64,000 nucleotides of DNA. Source: Paenibacillus phoenicis (GTDB lineage Bacteria > Bacillota > Bacilli > Paenibacillales > Paenibacillaceae). The notes beneath the pieces are model-generated. The model did no database searches. It worked only from the letters and a program-made list of their open reading frames with translations, and was not told the origin of the DNA. The stretch is taken from the NCBI RefSeq assembly GCF_034718895.1, contig NZ_JAYERP010000001.1, positions 3,633,501-3,697,500 on the forward strand. Direction: 5' to 3'. Positions 33,694 through 43,036 of this stretch are shown piece after piece; position 1 is the first letter of the stretch; each line of letters opens with the position of its first letter. Both the position numbers and the translations under genes were made by a program.

Positions 33694-35115
33694 TTACAGC
33701 GGCGTATAGAAGTTTTGCGTGTAGTACGTTCTGTAATCGCTGCTGCTAAGTCCGTCTACCGCACCCACACCCAGCATCGTAAACACGGGCTCCAGCATAT
33801 TCTCCCGGTGGCCCCAGGAATTCAGCCAGCCATAGTGCCCGTCGATCGCATCCAGATAACCGGCGGCGATATTTTCGCCCCAAGCCCGGAACTGCGGAAT
33901 CCCGCGAGCCATCATGCGGTCGCCGGCCGACTTCCCTTCAGGATTATCATGCTCAAAATAATTCCGTTCCGCCATATCCCGGCTATGCGCGCGAGCCACC
34001 TCAGCCACCGATTCATTCCAGCTCAGCACGCCTAAGCCTCGTTGCGCACGAAACGCATTGGTCAGGTCAAAAATCTCCCGCTCCGTCGCCTTCAGCGACT
34101 CCGGAGTATTCGGGGCGTACACATGGCTCTCCGTAAACTTCTTGTCCATCAGCAGCACCCCGTCCACGCGGTACTTCTCGTGCTTGTCCAGGTACAGATT
34201 GATGTACAACCCTCTCGGCGTATACGTCTCCACATACTCTCGCGGCGGGTGCTCGCTCTTGTCCCAGATTGCCGCGAGGCTGCTCCGCAACTTCTCCAGC
34301 CCTTTCTCGGCCTCGGGAGCAAACTGCCACTCGTCATGATTGCCAAACAAGCCAACGACCTTGCCGCCCGCTACGCCAACCTGCGTATAATGCTTGTAAT
34401 CCTTATTATAGATGTACCATTCCAGTCCGTAGTTGGTCGCGTCCTTACGAGCCGGCTCGCCGAGCAGCTCGATCACGCGGTTCGTCGAATCGCCGATCCT
34501 CACGCCTTGCAGCTGGATCTCCGGCTTGATCAGATCCGGGCTTGTCGCCTTGGGCAGCGTCAGCTTGAGCCGATACAGGAACGTCTGCGCTTCCGCCCGC
34601 GACACCGCGTCCTTGGGCGCGAAGCCTTCTACGCCGGCACCGTTCTTCCCTTGGGCCAAGCCTTGAGCAAGGATCCACTGTACCGCCTCATCTTCACTCA
34701 AGCTCTGCCCGTAAAAAGCCGCCATCAACCGAGCCACCGATCCGCGCGTAATCGGCTCATTTGGCTTGTCGCTAACCGGCCACGCCAATTCGAAGGCCAA
34801 GTTGTAATAAGGCGTATACCAGGCCTCCTGCTCATTCACCTTATCCAGCTTGATCTCTGGATAGGCCCGCACCAGCATGCTCAGAAACTCCGCTTCCGTC
34901 ACCGACTGTGCCGGGCGGAACGTGCCGTCCGGATACCCGTCGGTCACACCGTTGTTCTTCGCCCACATGATCTTGTCATAAGCCCAATGGGATGCCGGTA
35001 CATCCTTAAAGTCCACCGCAGCCGCTTGAACCGCTGAGCCCGCAGCCAACCAGGCTGCTCCTAACCCCGCGAGAATCACCAATCCGCGAATCCCGCGCTT
35101 CCATCCATTCTTCAT
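33694..35115 (-). CDS. SLH-anchored CAP/SCP-domain surface protein
   Basis: A 473-residue exported protein. Signal peptide (WLAAGSAVQAAA), then an SLH domain (VDFKDVPASHWAYDKIMWAK, YPDGTFRPAQSVTEAEFL) and more degenerate SLH repeats to about residue 185. A CAP-associated N domain follows (IRIGD-like: VRIGDSTNRVIELLGEPA). The C-terminal CAP/PR-1 domain has LTNAFRAQRGLGVLSWNESV, AHSRDMAERNYFEHDN, GENIAAGY and WLNSWGHRENML. SLH domains bind pyruvylated wall polymers. I start at ATG 35115, the first codon with a fitting ribosome site and signal peptide; the longer frame lacks one. CAP role unknown. Confidence 0.92.
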   Translation of the reverse strand: MKNGWKRGIRGLVILAGLGAAWLAAGSAVQAAAVDFKDVPASHWAYDKIMWAKNNGVTDGYPDGTFRPAQSVTEAEFLSMLVRAYPEIKLDKVNEQEAWYTPYYNLAFELAWPVSDKPNEPITRGSVARLMAAFYGQSLSEDEAVQWILAQGLAQGKNGAGVEGFAPKDAVSRAEAQTFLYRLKLTLPKATSPDLIKPEIQLQGVRIGDSTNRVIELLGEPARKDATNYGLEWYIYNKDYKHYTQVGVAGGKVVGLFGNHDEWQFAPEAEKGLEKLRSSLAAIWDKSEHPPREYVETYTPRGLYINLYLDKHEKYRVDGVLLMDKKFTESHVYAPNTPESLKATEREIFDLTNAFRAQRGLGVLSWNESVAEVARAHSRDMAERNYFEHDNPEGKSAGDRMMARGIPQFRAWGENIAAGYLDAIDGHYGWLNSWGHRENMLEPVFTMLGVGAVDGLSSSDYRTYYTQNFYTPL

Positions 35116-35213
35116 GAACCCCTGCCCTCTTTCCATCTTCGATCTCTTTGCTTGCTCTCTTGGATGTATTTCGACAGATCGAGGGCAAAATCCTTGCACC
35201 TGTAATAAACGAT

Positions 35214-36911
35214 TTACTCTTCACTTACGGGAAAAACCGCCTCCGTCAACGCCTGCTCCAGCTCCTCCGCCCGCCGGCGCTTCACGTCCTCCGGCCAGTC
35301 GAAATACCGGGCCATCGCATCGACGACCGGCTCCTTCCACCGCCGCACCCATGCGATATCAAATAACAAAGCCCCTGTTCTCCGCACAAAAAAATCCACC
35401 GGCGTCATCGCCATCTCCGCTTCCAGGGCATACCTCAGCGGAACAGCCACCTCCAGCGGGAGCCGGGCTGCACCGGCCGAGTCGGCTGGCTCGCCCGTAG
35501 CCGCAGCATCGTCGGCCAAAGCCAACAGCCGGTCCACGTTGGATCCATATCTAGCCGCCCATTTAGCGGCAAGATCCTTCGGGATGCCACGCTCCGCCGC
35601 TTCCAGCGCCTTGCGTGCCACGAAGCCGAGCAGTCCCTGCGAGCCGCCCACCTGCCCGCCGGAGATCGGCAGCAGCCGGGTTGCGCAGGGCGTGAAGCTC
35701 CGGCCGTATTCCCGCATCAGCTTGGCGGCCACGCGGTCCACGACCAGCTCCGCCATCTTGCGGTAGCCGGTCAGCTTGCCGCCAGCAATCGTGATCAGGC
35801 CGGACGCGGACTCCCAAATTTCATCCTTGCGGGAAATTTCCGAAGGCGATTTGCCCTCCTCGTAGATGAGCGGCCGCACGCCGGCCCAGCTGGATTCCAC
35901 GTCCGCCGCCGTGATCGCCAGCCCGGGAAACATGCCGTCAATCGCACCCAAGATATAATCGCGATCCGCCTCCGTCATCCGCGGATGATGAATCTCGCCG
36001 TGGTACACTGTGTCCGTTGTGCCCACGTAGGTCTTGCCATCGCGCGGAATCGCAAACACCATGCGGCCATCCGGCGTATCAAAATAAACCGCCTGCCGCA
36101 ACGGAAACCGCCCCTGGTCGAACACCAGGTGCACGCCTTTGGTCAGCTGCAGCATTTTGCCCTGCTTTGACCCGTCCATCTCGCGCAGCGCATCCACCCA
36201 CGGGCCCGCCGCATTGACGATCTTCCGGGCGCGCAACTCATATGTCCGCCCCTCGGCCAGATCCGTCACCTCAGCGCCCACCAGCTGCGCGCCTTCGTAC
36301 CGAAACCCGGTCACCTTGGTATAGTTGACCGGCATCGCCCCACGGGCCGCTGCTTCCTTGAGCACTTCAAGGGTTAGACGGGCGTCGTCCGTACGGTACT
36401 CCACATAGTACCCGCCGCCCAGCAGACCGTCTTGCTTCAGCAGCGGCTCTTTCGCCAGCGTCTCCGCCGCCGACAGCATGCTGCGCCGCTCCCCGCGCTT
36501 CACCCCCGCGAGGAAGTCGTACACGCGCAACCCCAGCGACGTGCTGAACCGGCCAAACGTCCCGCCCCGATAAATCGGCAGCAGCATCCATTCCGGCGTT
36601 GTCACATGCGGGCCGTTCTCGTAGACGATCGCCCGCTCGCGCCCTACCTCCGCCACAACGCCGATCTCCAGTTGCTTCAGGTAACGCAAGCCGCCATGGA
36701 CTAGCTTCGTCGAACGGCTTGATGTTCCCGCGGCAAAGTCCTGCATCTCCACAAGACCCACCCGCATCCCCCGCGCCGCCGCATCGAGGGCGATTCCAGC
36801 CCCGGTAATCCCGCCGCCCACGACCAACAGGTCCAGCGGCTCAGCCGGATTGGCCATTTGCTCTAACAGGTGACGCCGATCCTTACCCGAAAACGAATAG
36901 GTTCCGTTCAT
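35214..36911 (-). CDS. glpD: Aerobic glycerol-3-phosphate dehydrogenase
   Basis: A 565-residue membrane-associated flavoenzyme converting glycerol-3-phosphate to dihydroxyacetone phosphate and feeding quinone. FAD motif [20 protein letters not shown] and the GlpD signature [20 protein letters not shown] are at the N terminus; a C-terminal DAO_C helical domain is present. Start ATG 36911 is favoured because AAGGAGG ends six bases upstream; the ATG two codons earlier overlaps that site. No glpFK neighbours: it is placed between htrA and the CAP gene. Confidence 0.96.
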   Translation of the reverse strand: MNGTYSFSGKDRRHLLEQMANPAEPLDLLVVGGGITGAGIALDAAARGMRVGLVEMQDFAAGTSSRSTKLVHGGLRYLKQLEIGVVAEVGRERAIVYENGPHVTTPEWMLLPIYRGGTFGRFSTSLGLRVYDFLAGVKRGERRSMLSAAETLAKEPLLKQDGLLGGGYYVEYRTDDARLTLEVLKEAAARGAMPVNYTKVTGFRYEGAQLVGAEVTDLAEGRTYELRARKIVNAAGPWVDALREMDGSKQGKMLQLTKGVHLVFDQGRFPLRQAVYFDTPDGRMVFAIPRDGKTYVGTTDTVYHGEIHHPRMTEADRDYILGAIDGMFPGLAITAADVESSWAGVRPLIYEEGKSPSEISRKDEIWESASGLITIAGGKLTGYRKMAELVVDRVAAKLMREYGRSFTPCATRLLPISGGQVGGSQGLLGFVARKALEAAERGIPKDLAAKWAARYGSNVDRLLALADDAAATGEPADSAGAARLPLEVAVPLRYALEAEMAMTPVDFFVRRTGALLFDIAWVRRWKEPVVDAMARYFDWPEDVKRRRAEELEQALTEAVFPVSEE

Positions 36912-36941
36912 CTCCATCCTCCTTCAGCTCCCCGCAAAAAA

Positions 36942-37001
36942 AGAGATTCCTCCCCCACTCCAGTCGCTTCTATCTACGTCTGTCATGACTTCGGAATCTC
37001 T
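36942..37001 (-). terminator. Long-loop hairpin with T-tract between htrA and glpD
   Basis: AGAGATTCC and GGAATCTCT form a 9-bp stem enclosing about 42 nt; the minus strand continues TTTTTTTGC. It probably ends htrA mRNA. In Bacillus, glpD is controlled by GlpP antitermination at a leader terminator, and this hairpin is in the right place for that if transcription enters from upstream. Confidence 0.7.
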
Positions 37002-37014
37002 CCATGGAATATGT

Positions 37015-38283
37015 TTATTCGTTATCGTCTAATCCTTGTTCGATTTCCGCCTCCGACGGCTTATCGGTCAGCTCCAAGGTCACTTTCTCCAGCTTGCCGT
37101 CACGGTAGTACGTAACCTCCAACTCATCCCCGATCTTCTTATGCTCATACAAGTACCGGCGCAATTCCAACGTCGATTTGATCGGTTGCTTGTCGAGCTG
37201 GGTAATGACATCGTTTAATTTCAGTCCCGCTTTCAGCGCTGGGCCATGGGCCTCCAAGACGATCACCCCTGCGGTGACATGGTTCGGCAGGTTGAGATCC
37301 TCGCGCTGCTCGTCAGTGATCGGAGAATAGCGGTTGTTGAGGTCCAACGTGTACACGCCCATATATGGACGAACCACCTTGCCGTGCAGGAGCAAATCGT
37401 CGACCGTCTTCATCACTTCATTCACCGGGATGGCAAAACCCAATCCCTCAACGCCCGTATCGGAAATCTTCATCGTATTGATGCCGATCAGCCGGCCGTT
37501 CAAATCTACCAGCGCTCCGCCGCTGTTCCCCTCATTAATCGCCGCGTCCGTCTGGATCACTTCCTGCTCCCAGTCGTACACGCCATCCTGGTTCAGCGAC
37601 ACCGGAATCATCCGGCTGGTATAGCTCACGATCCCGGAGGTCAGCGTCCCTCCAAGGCCCAGCGGATTGCCGACGGCAATGACCGTTTCTCCGGCCCGCA
37701 GCTTCTTCGAATCACCTAGCTCGATCACCGTATCGATGCCTTGTCCGTCGATGGCCAGCACCGCAATATCGTTGATCGAATCCTGTCCGACAACCTCTGC
37801 CTTACGCGAGGCTCCGTCGCTCGTCACAATTTCCAGATCGCTTGCACCGCTAATGACATGCGTATTCGTTATAATGAAGGCCTTTCCTTTCTCCTTCTTA
37901 AAAATCACACCCGAACCCAGCGCCGCCTGCTCCGGATCGCCATCCGACAGCTCCCCATGATTGAGGATGCTCACCACAGCGGGCGCCACTTTGGCCGCCG
38001 CCGCGCTGATCCGGTCATAAGGATCGCCGGCATCCGAGAGCAACACCGCACTGCTGGTTGCAACATGGCGGTTCGATGAAGAAGGAAGCCCCGTAATGAA
38101 ACTGAATAACAGCACGGCCACTACCGCACTAAGAACGGAAGAGATTAAAGAGATCTGCAGCGTGGACAGCTCCAGGCGATGCCTACGCGGCCTACCGCGC
38201 CAACGCCGCAAGCTGCCGCCTTCGGACAAGCGCATACGCCCCGGAACCTTGGTGGAATAAAAGTCATCGTCAAACCATCCCAT
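37015..38283 (-). CDS. htrA: HtrA/DegP-type membrane-anchored serine protease
   Basis: A 422-residue surface protease for misfolded exported proteins. Arg-rich cytoplasmic N terminus, one TM helix (about residues 43-65), trypsin-like domain with His in IITNTHVIS, Asp in SINDIAVLAI and Ser in NEGNSGGALV, and a C-terminal PDZ domain (GVIVLEAHGPALKAGLKLND). In Bacillales it usually follows walJ (as YycK); here the nearest wal gene is 10 kb away. Confidence 0.95.
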   Translation of the reverse strand: MGWFDDDFYSTKVPGRMRLSEGGSLRRWRGRPRRHRLELSTLQISLISSVLSAVVAVLLFSFITGLPSSSNRHVATSSAVLLSDAGDPYDRISAAAAKVAPAVVSILNHGELSDGDPEQAALGSGVIFKKEKGKAFIITNTHVISGASDLEIVTSDGASRKAEVVGQDSINDIAVLAIDGQGIDTVIELGDSKKLRAGETVIAVGNPLGLGGTLTSGIVSYTSRMIPVSLNQDGVYDWEQEVIQTDAAINEGNSGGALVDLNGRLIGINTMKISDTGVEGLGFAIPVNEVMKTVDDLLLHGKVVRPYMGVYTLDLNNRYSPITDEQREDLNLPNHVTAGVIVLEAHGPALKAGLKLNDVITQLDKQPIKSTLELRRYLYEHKKIGDELEVTYYRDGKLEKVTLELTDKPSEAEIEQGLDDNE

Positions 38284-38687
38284 CTCTATTCTCCCCCTCC
38301 ATCATGCCTTCCCAAAAGGCCTGGCATCGACATGCCATCTGCCCCAGGCAAAGATCCCCTTCAACTTTATGCCATTACAGCAAAGCCATATTCATGCGTA
38401 TCCTTAATTTTATTAACGTCATGAACCGAAGATAGGTTGCCTGAAATTTGAGAAGTTTACCGCTTTTTTTTCTGAAAACTGGAATGTTTGACCTTGCCCA
38501 TGACTACACTATATTAATGCGATAGATTGATAGATTTATTTTACCATATTTTGATGGTTTAGAAGCAGATTTCTATCAGGGAAAAAACGGCAATTTTACC
38601 CACATCCCGTGGGCTTTACCCATCGCAGACCAAAAGAAAAATCATTCAACCGTGTGCCTTGCACGGCTGCCTGAAGGAGGTAATCAG
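38284..38687. other. Intergenic region upstream of htrA and the 69-residue gene
   Basis: 404 bp without a gene. A possible plus-strand promoter is TTGACC, 18 bp, TATTAA near 38489-38518. Small inverted repeats lie at 38600-38615 (CCCAC/GTGGG) and 38651-38667 (CCGTG/CACGG) just before the next start. AT content is raised in 38400-38560. Confidence 0.4.
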
Positions 38688-38897
38688 ATGGATTCCTATT
38701 ATTCCACGCCGATGAACGAAGTGAATGTGCTCGCCAAGCTGGCGGATATGAAGGAAGAGCATTATCACCAGCTAGTGACCTTAAGCGCCATCATGGAGTT
38801 ACTTATAGAGAAGGGCATCTTAACCCGGGAGGAGATCGAGAAAAAAGCGCTCGAAATCGACGGATTTATGACCCCGCCCCCCTATCCCACCGTTTAA
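38688..38897 (+). CDS. Small conserved-looking hypothetical protein
   Basis: A 69-residue protein preceded by a near-perfect AAGGAGGTAATCAG. Two helices (NVLAKLADMKEEHYHQLVTL, LIEKGILTREEIEKKALEID) and a Pro-rich end. The ILTREEIEKKALEID stretch resembles short helical motifs of other small Firmicute proteins, but I cannot assign a family. Own terminator follows. Confidence 0.7.
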   Translation: MDSYYSTPMNEVNVLAKLADMKEEHYHQLVTLSAIMELLIEKGILTREEIEKKALEIDGFMTPPPYPTV

Positions 38898-38910
38898 AAT
38901 GGATAACCAG

Positions 38911-38949
38911 CCAGCCCTGATCCGCCAAGCACGGCGAGATACGGGCTGG
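38911..38949 (+). terminator. Terminator of the 69-residue gene
   Basis: CCAGCCC and GGGCTGG close a hairpin, followed by TTTTTCATTTTTT on the plus strand. Confidence 0.75.
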
Positions 38950-39067
38950 TTTTTCATTTTTTAGATGTGATCTTACATTACATAGGACAGCCGTAAATCC
39001 CCAACTCCTTCCTCTGACAACCCTGATTTGCGGCACCGGCACGAACGCGGCCAGCTGCAACCCGTGT

Positions 39068-39592
39068 CCCGTGAAGAGCATCGGCCTTTGTAACGCTCCA
39101 ATCGGCTTAATCAAGCGAGTATCCAGTAAGTACGGCGTGACCCCGGACCGGGTGTATGCGGAATTCGTTGGCCTGAATCACCTGCACTGGTTGAAGTATT
39201 TTTACATGACGGACGAAATGCTCGAGGAGCAGTTGGAATCTCTGAAGAAAGGGGAAAACCGCGCCGAGGTCGTCAAGCGCGTTGAAGAAGAGCGGTTCAA
39301 GCTCTACAGCGATGTCGAGCTGAAGGAGAAGCCGAAGCAGCTGGAGCAACGCGGCGGTGCTTACTACTCGGAGGCCGCGGTAAACCTGATGTGTTCGCTG
39401 TATAACGGTAAGAACGAAATTCAGACGATGAACGTGGCTAACAATGGCATCCTCGATTTTCTACCGGACGACGCCAGCATCGAGGTTAACTGCGTGGTCA
39501 CCCCGCTGGTTCCATCCGTCGGCGTCGCCATCAAGTTGCTCGATGAAATGCTGGAAGCGAACAAAGAGTATTTGCCGAACTTCTTTAAATAA
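39068..39592 (+). pseudogene. GH4 6-phospho-beta-glucosidase remnant
   Basis: About 174 codons of a GH4 enzyme normally about 440 residues long. The N-terminal NAD domain (about 165 residues) is missing. The frame begins at the catalytic-metal motif IGLCNAPIGL, whose CNxP form marks the 6-phospho-beta-glucosidase subgroup, then EFVGLNHLHWLKYF and LEQRGGAYYSEAAVNLM. A further in-frame deletion of roughly 40 residues joins VEVNCVVTPL to the C-terminal IKLLDEMLEANKEYLPNFFK. It lies at the edge of the sugar transporter island. Confidence 0.85.
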
Positions 39593-39600
39593 GTCATTAT

Positions 39601-39624
39601 CCCCTCCGGTTTTGGACGGAGGGG
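39601..39624 (+). terminator. Terminator between the GH4 remnant and the sugar ABC operon
   Basis: CCCCTCC, loop, GGAGGGG, then ATTTTATTTTTT on the plus strand; it also lies 11 bp past the minus-strand permease stop. Confidence 0.8.
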
Positions 39625-39634
39625 ATTTTATTTT

Positions 39635-40480
39635 TTACCCCTTCAACCCCGTTGTCGAAATCCCCTCAACGAAGTATTTCTGAGCTAGGAAGAACAGCAG
39701 AATGCACGGTACGATGCTGACGACCGACATCGCGATGACCTGGTTCCAGGAGACCGCGGACGAGGCGTCCAGCGACAAGCGCAGCCCCAGCGACACGGTG
39801 AACTTCCGCACGCTGCTGATGTAGATAATCGAGTTGAAGAAGTCGTTCCACGTCCACATGAACTGGAAAATCCCCACCGAGAAGATCGCCGGTTTGCACA
39901 GCGGCAGCAGCACCCGGGTCAACACCGTAAACGAGTTGCACCCGTCGATCGTCGCCGCTTCGTCCAGATCCCGAGGCAAGCCGCGGATGAACTGGATCAT
40001 CAGGTAGACGAAGAACGCGCCGGTGGCGAAGGCCGCCGGGATGATAAACGGCAGGTACGAATCCAGCCACCCTAGCTTATTAAACAAAATGTACCGGGGA
40101 ATCATGATCGAAGCGTTGGGCAGCATCAAGGTGGCGATCATGATGGAGAACAGCAATGTCTTCAATGGGAAATGAAACCGAGCGAACCCGTACGCCACCA
40201 ACACGCTGGAGAGGATCGTAAACAACACAGTTGGCACGACCAAGATAAACGTGTTCACGAAGAAGTCCTGGAACCCGTATTGGCCCGTGCCCTGCCAGCC
40301 CAGTGAGTAGGCATCCCACACGTAGCTGCTTGGCAGCAGCTTCGTTGAGCCAAAGATGTCCGCATTGGTCTTGAACGAAGAAGCGAACAACCACAGCAGC
40401 GGATACACCATGATGAAACCGAGCACGATCAGAAAGAGGTAGTTCGCCCATGTTTTTTTCAAACTAACGCCTGCTCTCAT
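39635..40480 (-). CDS. MalG-type sugar ABC transporter permease
   Basis: A 281-residue CUT1-family permease with six helices. EAA loop LPRDLDEAATIDGCNSFTVL then LTRVLLPLCKP. C terminus AQKYFVEGISTTGLKG is typical of MalG homologues. ATG at 40480 is one base after the MalF stop and has GGGGGG upstream; an in-frame ATG at 40501 overlaps the previous gene. Confidence 0.93.
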   Translation of the reverse strand: MRAGVSLKKTWANYLFLIVLGFIMVYPLLWLFASSFKTNADIFGSTKLLPSSYVWDAYSLGWQGTGQYGFQDFFVNTFILVVPTVLFTILSSVLVAYGFARFHFPLKTLLFSIMIATLMLPNASIMIPRYILFNKLGWLDSYLPFIIPAAFATGAFFVYLMIQFIRGLPRDLDEAATIDGCNSFTVLTRVLLPLCKPAIFSVGIFQFMWTWNDFFNSIIYISSVRKFTVSLGLRLSLDASSAVSWNQVIAMSVVSIVPCILLFFLAQKYFVEGISTTGLKG

Positions 40481-40481
40481 G

Positions 40482-41372
40482 TCATCGCCCCCCATCCTCA
40501 TAATGCACCCAGCTGCCCGAGCTCTTGAAAATAACCGCCGTCACGCCCATGATGATCACGAACAGCACCCAGGACAACGCCGACGCATAACCCATGTTGA
40601 AGAAAGTAAAAGCTTCTTCGTACAGCTTCAACGCGTACAGATAAGTCGATTTCAGCGGTCCCCCTCCGGTAATGACAAAGGCACCGGTGAACTCCTGGAA
40701 CGCATTGACCATCTGCATCACCAGGTTGAACAAGACGATAGGCGTCAGGAGCGGAATGGTGATTTTGAAGAACATTCGCGTTTTGGAGGCGCCGTCAATC
40801 GATCCGGCCTCATACAGTTCGCTCGGAATTTGCTGAAGACCGGCCAAAAATAACACCATCGAAGAGCCGAACTGCCACACGGTCAGCAAGCCCAGCGTAT
40901 ACAGGGCCACATCCGGGCTGCCCAGCCAATCGACCGGACCGAGATGGAGCCGGGCCAACATGGCGTTCACGACCCCTTCCTTCATGAACAGGAAACGCCA
41001 GAGGACGGAGATCGCCACGCTCCCCCCCAGGATGGAGGGGAGATAATACACCGTGCGGAAGAAGTTGATGCCCTTCAGCTTCGCGCTTAGCAGCATGGCG
41101 ATAAACAAGGCGAAGGCGAGCTTGACCGGAACGGCCAGCACCACGTATATGCCAGTGACCTTCAGGGACTGGTAAAACTCCGGGTCCCCCGTAAAAATTT
41201 TGACGTAATTGTCCCAACCCGTCCATGTCGGGGCGCTAACCATGTTGTAATTCGTAAACGAGTAATAAAACGAAGACAAGAACGGATACAACTGGAACAG
41301 CAATAACCCGATGATCCATGGCGAAATGTACAGCAGTCCGACATACTGATAGTTCCGCTTGCGTTTAATCAT
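40482..41372 (-). CDS. MalF-type sugar ABC transporter permease
   Basis: A 296-residue CUT1-family permease (YQYVGLLYISPWIIGLLLFQ, LYPFLSSFYYSFTNYN). EAA loop IPSELYEAGSIDGASKTRMF then FKITIPLLTP. Six predicted helices. It forms the membrane channel with the MalG-type partner; no ATPase gene is present here, so a shared MsmX-type ATPase elsewhere is expected (family knowledge). Confidence 0.93.
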   Translation of the reverse strand: MIKRKRNYQYVGLLYISPWIIGLLLFQLYPFLSSFYYSFTNYNMVSAPTWTGWDNYVKIFTGDPEFYQSLKVTGIYVVLAVPVKLAFALFIAMLLSAKLKGINFFRTVYYLPSILGGSVAISVLWRFLFMKEGVVNAMLARLHLGPVDWLGSPDVALYTLGLLTVWQFGSSMVLFLAGLQQIPSELYEAGSIDGASKTRMFFKITIPLLTPIVLFNLVMQMVNAFQEFTGAFVITGGGPLKSTYLYALKLYEEAFTFFNMGYASALSWVLFVIIMGVTAVIFKSSGSWVHYEDGGR

Positions 41373-41407
41373 GACGGACCCTCTCCCTCCTACCGCTTAC
41401 GACCTGT

Positions 41408-42775
41408 TTATTGAGTACGGTCTTTAATTTCGGCCAATTTGGACGTTAAGCTGGCGATCAGCTCGTCGGCGGCCTGCTCCGGCGTGGCTTTGTTATAGCT
41501 GACCTTCTGAATGACGTCCTCAAGGATTTTTGCAACCTCCGAGTTGTTAGAGATGCTGTTGTCCACGAGACCCGCGTTCTCGAGCCCCAGCTCCACCGCA
41601 TTCGTAATCGCCGGATCGATTTTGCCGGCTTCCACGGCAGCTTGCTGCGACGACTTCACAGGCGGAATCGAACGGACACTGCCCAGGATCACCGCCGCTT
41701 CTGGATCGTTCATCAACCAGTTGAGGAACTTCACGGCTTCTTCTTGATGTTGGCTTTTTTGGCTGACCGCGAACAGCTGCGACGGACGGACGACGACGCC
41801 GGTGTTTTTGGCATCCTTGGCGATCGCCGGGAGCGCCGTTACAATTTCAGTTCCTTCCGGCAGTACCGTCTTCAACGTGGGCAGCGTGCTGCTCATCGAC
41901 GTGGTCATCGGCATTTCTTGATTGATCCATTTCGGGTTCTGATCGAGCTTCCCGAAGAACAGGTCGGCTTCACCCAGCGGCTGGTACACCCCCGCTTCCA
42001 TCGCCTTCTGCAGCCACTCGAAGCTGGCTACCGCATCTTCCTTCGTAAAGCCTACGGTATAGTCCTCTTTGATCCATTGCTCGCCCGTACGCTGCTTCAG
42101 CATCGTCCGGAAATCCTGGGTTAACGCCGCGTGGTCGGCCAGCAGCAGGTATTTACCGCTGTCGGCTTCATGCAGCTTTTTGCCTTGCTCGTAAAGCGTA
42201 TCCCAATCCCATTGAATGTCCGTCGGGATGCCTAACTGATCGGCCAGCGTCTTGTTGATGATCAAGCAGTAGGCGTTAACGCCGGTTGGCACTGCCACCA
42301 GCTTGCCGTCATAAACGCCGAAGTTGTCCAGGAACGTCGGATCGAACCCCGTGGCATCGAAATCTCCCACCGTCTTCAGATCGACGAAGAAGTCGCCTTT
42401 CGTCACCAGTTCCTGGACCCACGGCAGGTCGAGCTGCATGATGTCAGCCGAAGTGCCGCTGGTCAGCTGGGTTTTGATCTTTTGCTCGTATCCGTCAAAG
42501 CCCTGATATTCCGCCTCGATGGTGACATTGGGCGCGATTTTCTTATACGCCTCGATCGCCTCCAGCGTAGCCGCATGACGATCCTCGCCGCCCCACCAGC
42601 TGAAACGCAAGGTCACCGGATTCCCCGTATCCCCGGCATTCTCGCTTGATCCGTTATTGACTGAAGTGGAGGTGTTGTTTGCCGCCTCGTTCCCTCCGGA
42701 TGAGCAGCCGTTCAGAAGTGCGAGAAGGAGTGCCATGGCCAAGCCCAGCGCCCAAACTTTTTTTCTTCCCATCAT
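41408..42775 (-). CDS. Sugar ABC transporter substrate-binding lipoprotein
   Basis: A 455-residue extracellular solute-binding protein family 1 lipoprotein. Signal peptide with lipobox LNGC, Asn/Ser/Gly linker, then VTLRFSWWGGEDRHAATLEA and the binding-protein segment ADIMQLDLPWVQEL. Sugar specificity is unknown; the YesMN system and GH4 genes nearby suggest plant oligosaccharide or uronate use. Divergent from the response regulator, with cre-like sites in the shared region. Confidence 0.93.
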   Translation of the reverse strand: MMGRKKVWALGLAMALLLALLNGCSSGGNEAANNTSTSVNNGSSENAGDTGNPVTLRFSWWGGEDRHAATLEAIEAYKKIAPNVTIEAEYQGFDGYEQKIKTQLTSGTSADIMQLDLPWVQELVTKGDFFVDLKTVGDFDATGFDPTFLDNFGVYDGKLVAVPTGVNAYCLIINKTLADQLGIPTDIQWDWDTLYEQGKKLHEADSGKYLLLADHAALTQDFRTMLKQRTGEQWIKEDYTVGFTKEDAVASFEWLQKAMEAGVYQPLGEADLFFGKLDQNPKWINQEMPMTTSMSSTLPTLKTVLPEGTEIVTALPAIAKDAKNTGVVVRPSQLFAVSQKSQHQEEAVKFLNWLMNDPEAAVILGSVRSIPPVKSSQQAAVEAGKIDPAITNAVELGLENAGLVDNSISNNSEVAKILEDVIQKVSYNKATPEQAADELIASLTSKLAEIKDRTQ

Positions 42776-42803
42776 TCATTTCCCCCTTAGGACTCACTAA
42801 ATT

Positions 42804-42817
42804 TGTAAGCGCTTTTA
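42804..42817. promoter_or_regulatory. cre-like site near the sugar-binding lipoprotein gene
   Basis: TGTAAGCGCTTTTA matches the cre consensus at about 13 of 14 positions, 28 bp upstream of the lipoprotein start. Confidence 0.55.
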
Positions 42818-42950
42818 TTATAAAATCGGCTTCGGCCCTTCGATAAGGTAGCTGTCCTTAGAAAAAGGTATCACATTTCGCGGAAATTTTACTCCAAGGT
42901 ATCTTCTTGTTATAAAAAGAATCGTTTTTTCACATGTTTGCGGTCCGTTG

Positions 42951-42964
42951 TTTAAACGCTTACA
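42951..42964. promoter_or_regulatory. cre-like site near the response regulator gene
   Basis: TTTAAACGCTTACA (reverse complement TGTAAGCGTTTAAA) matches cre at 13 of 14 positions. It lies 73 bp upstream of the response regulator start. With the site at 42804 it brackets the divergent promoter region. Confidence 0.55.
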
Positions 42965-43036
42965 ACCAATTTCGGGCGATCTGCTATAATCGATGTATGC
43001 CATTACATTTGACTTCATAGAAGCCGGGGTGAGCGA

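Noticed and set aside
34042-35037. Long plus-strand frame of 331 codons opposite the SLH-CAP gene
   Set aside because: Arg/Leu/His-rich shadow of a gene with clear SLH and CAP domains.
36942-37001. Leader RNA such as a T-box or a metabolite riboswitch before glpD
   Set aside because: Only a simple long-loop stem with a T-tract; no conserved riboswitch or T-box motif is visible. An htrA terminator explains it.
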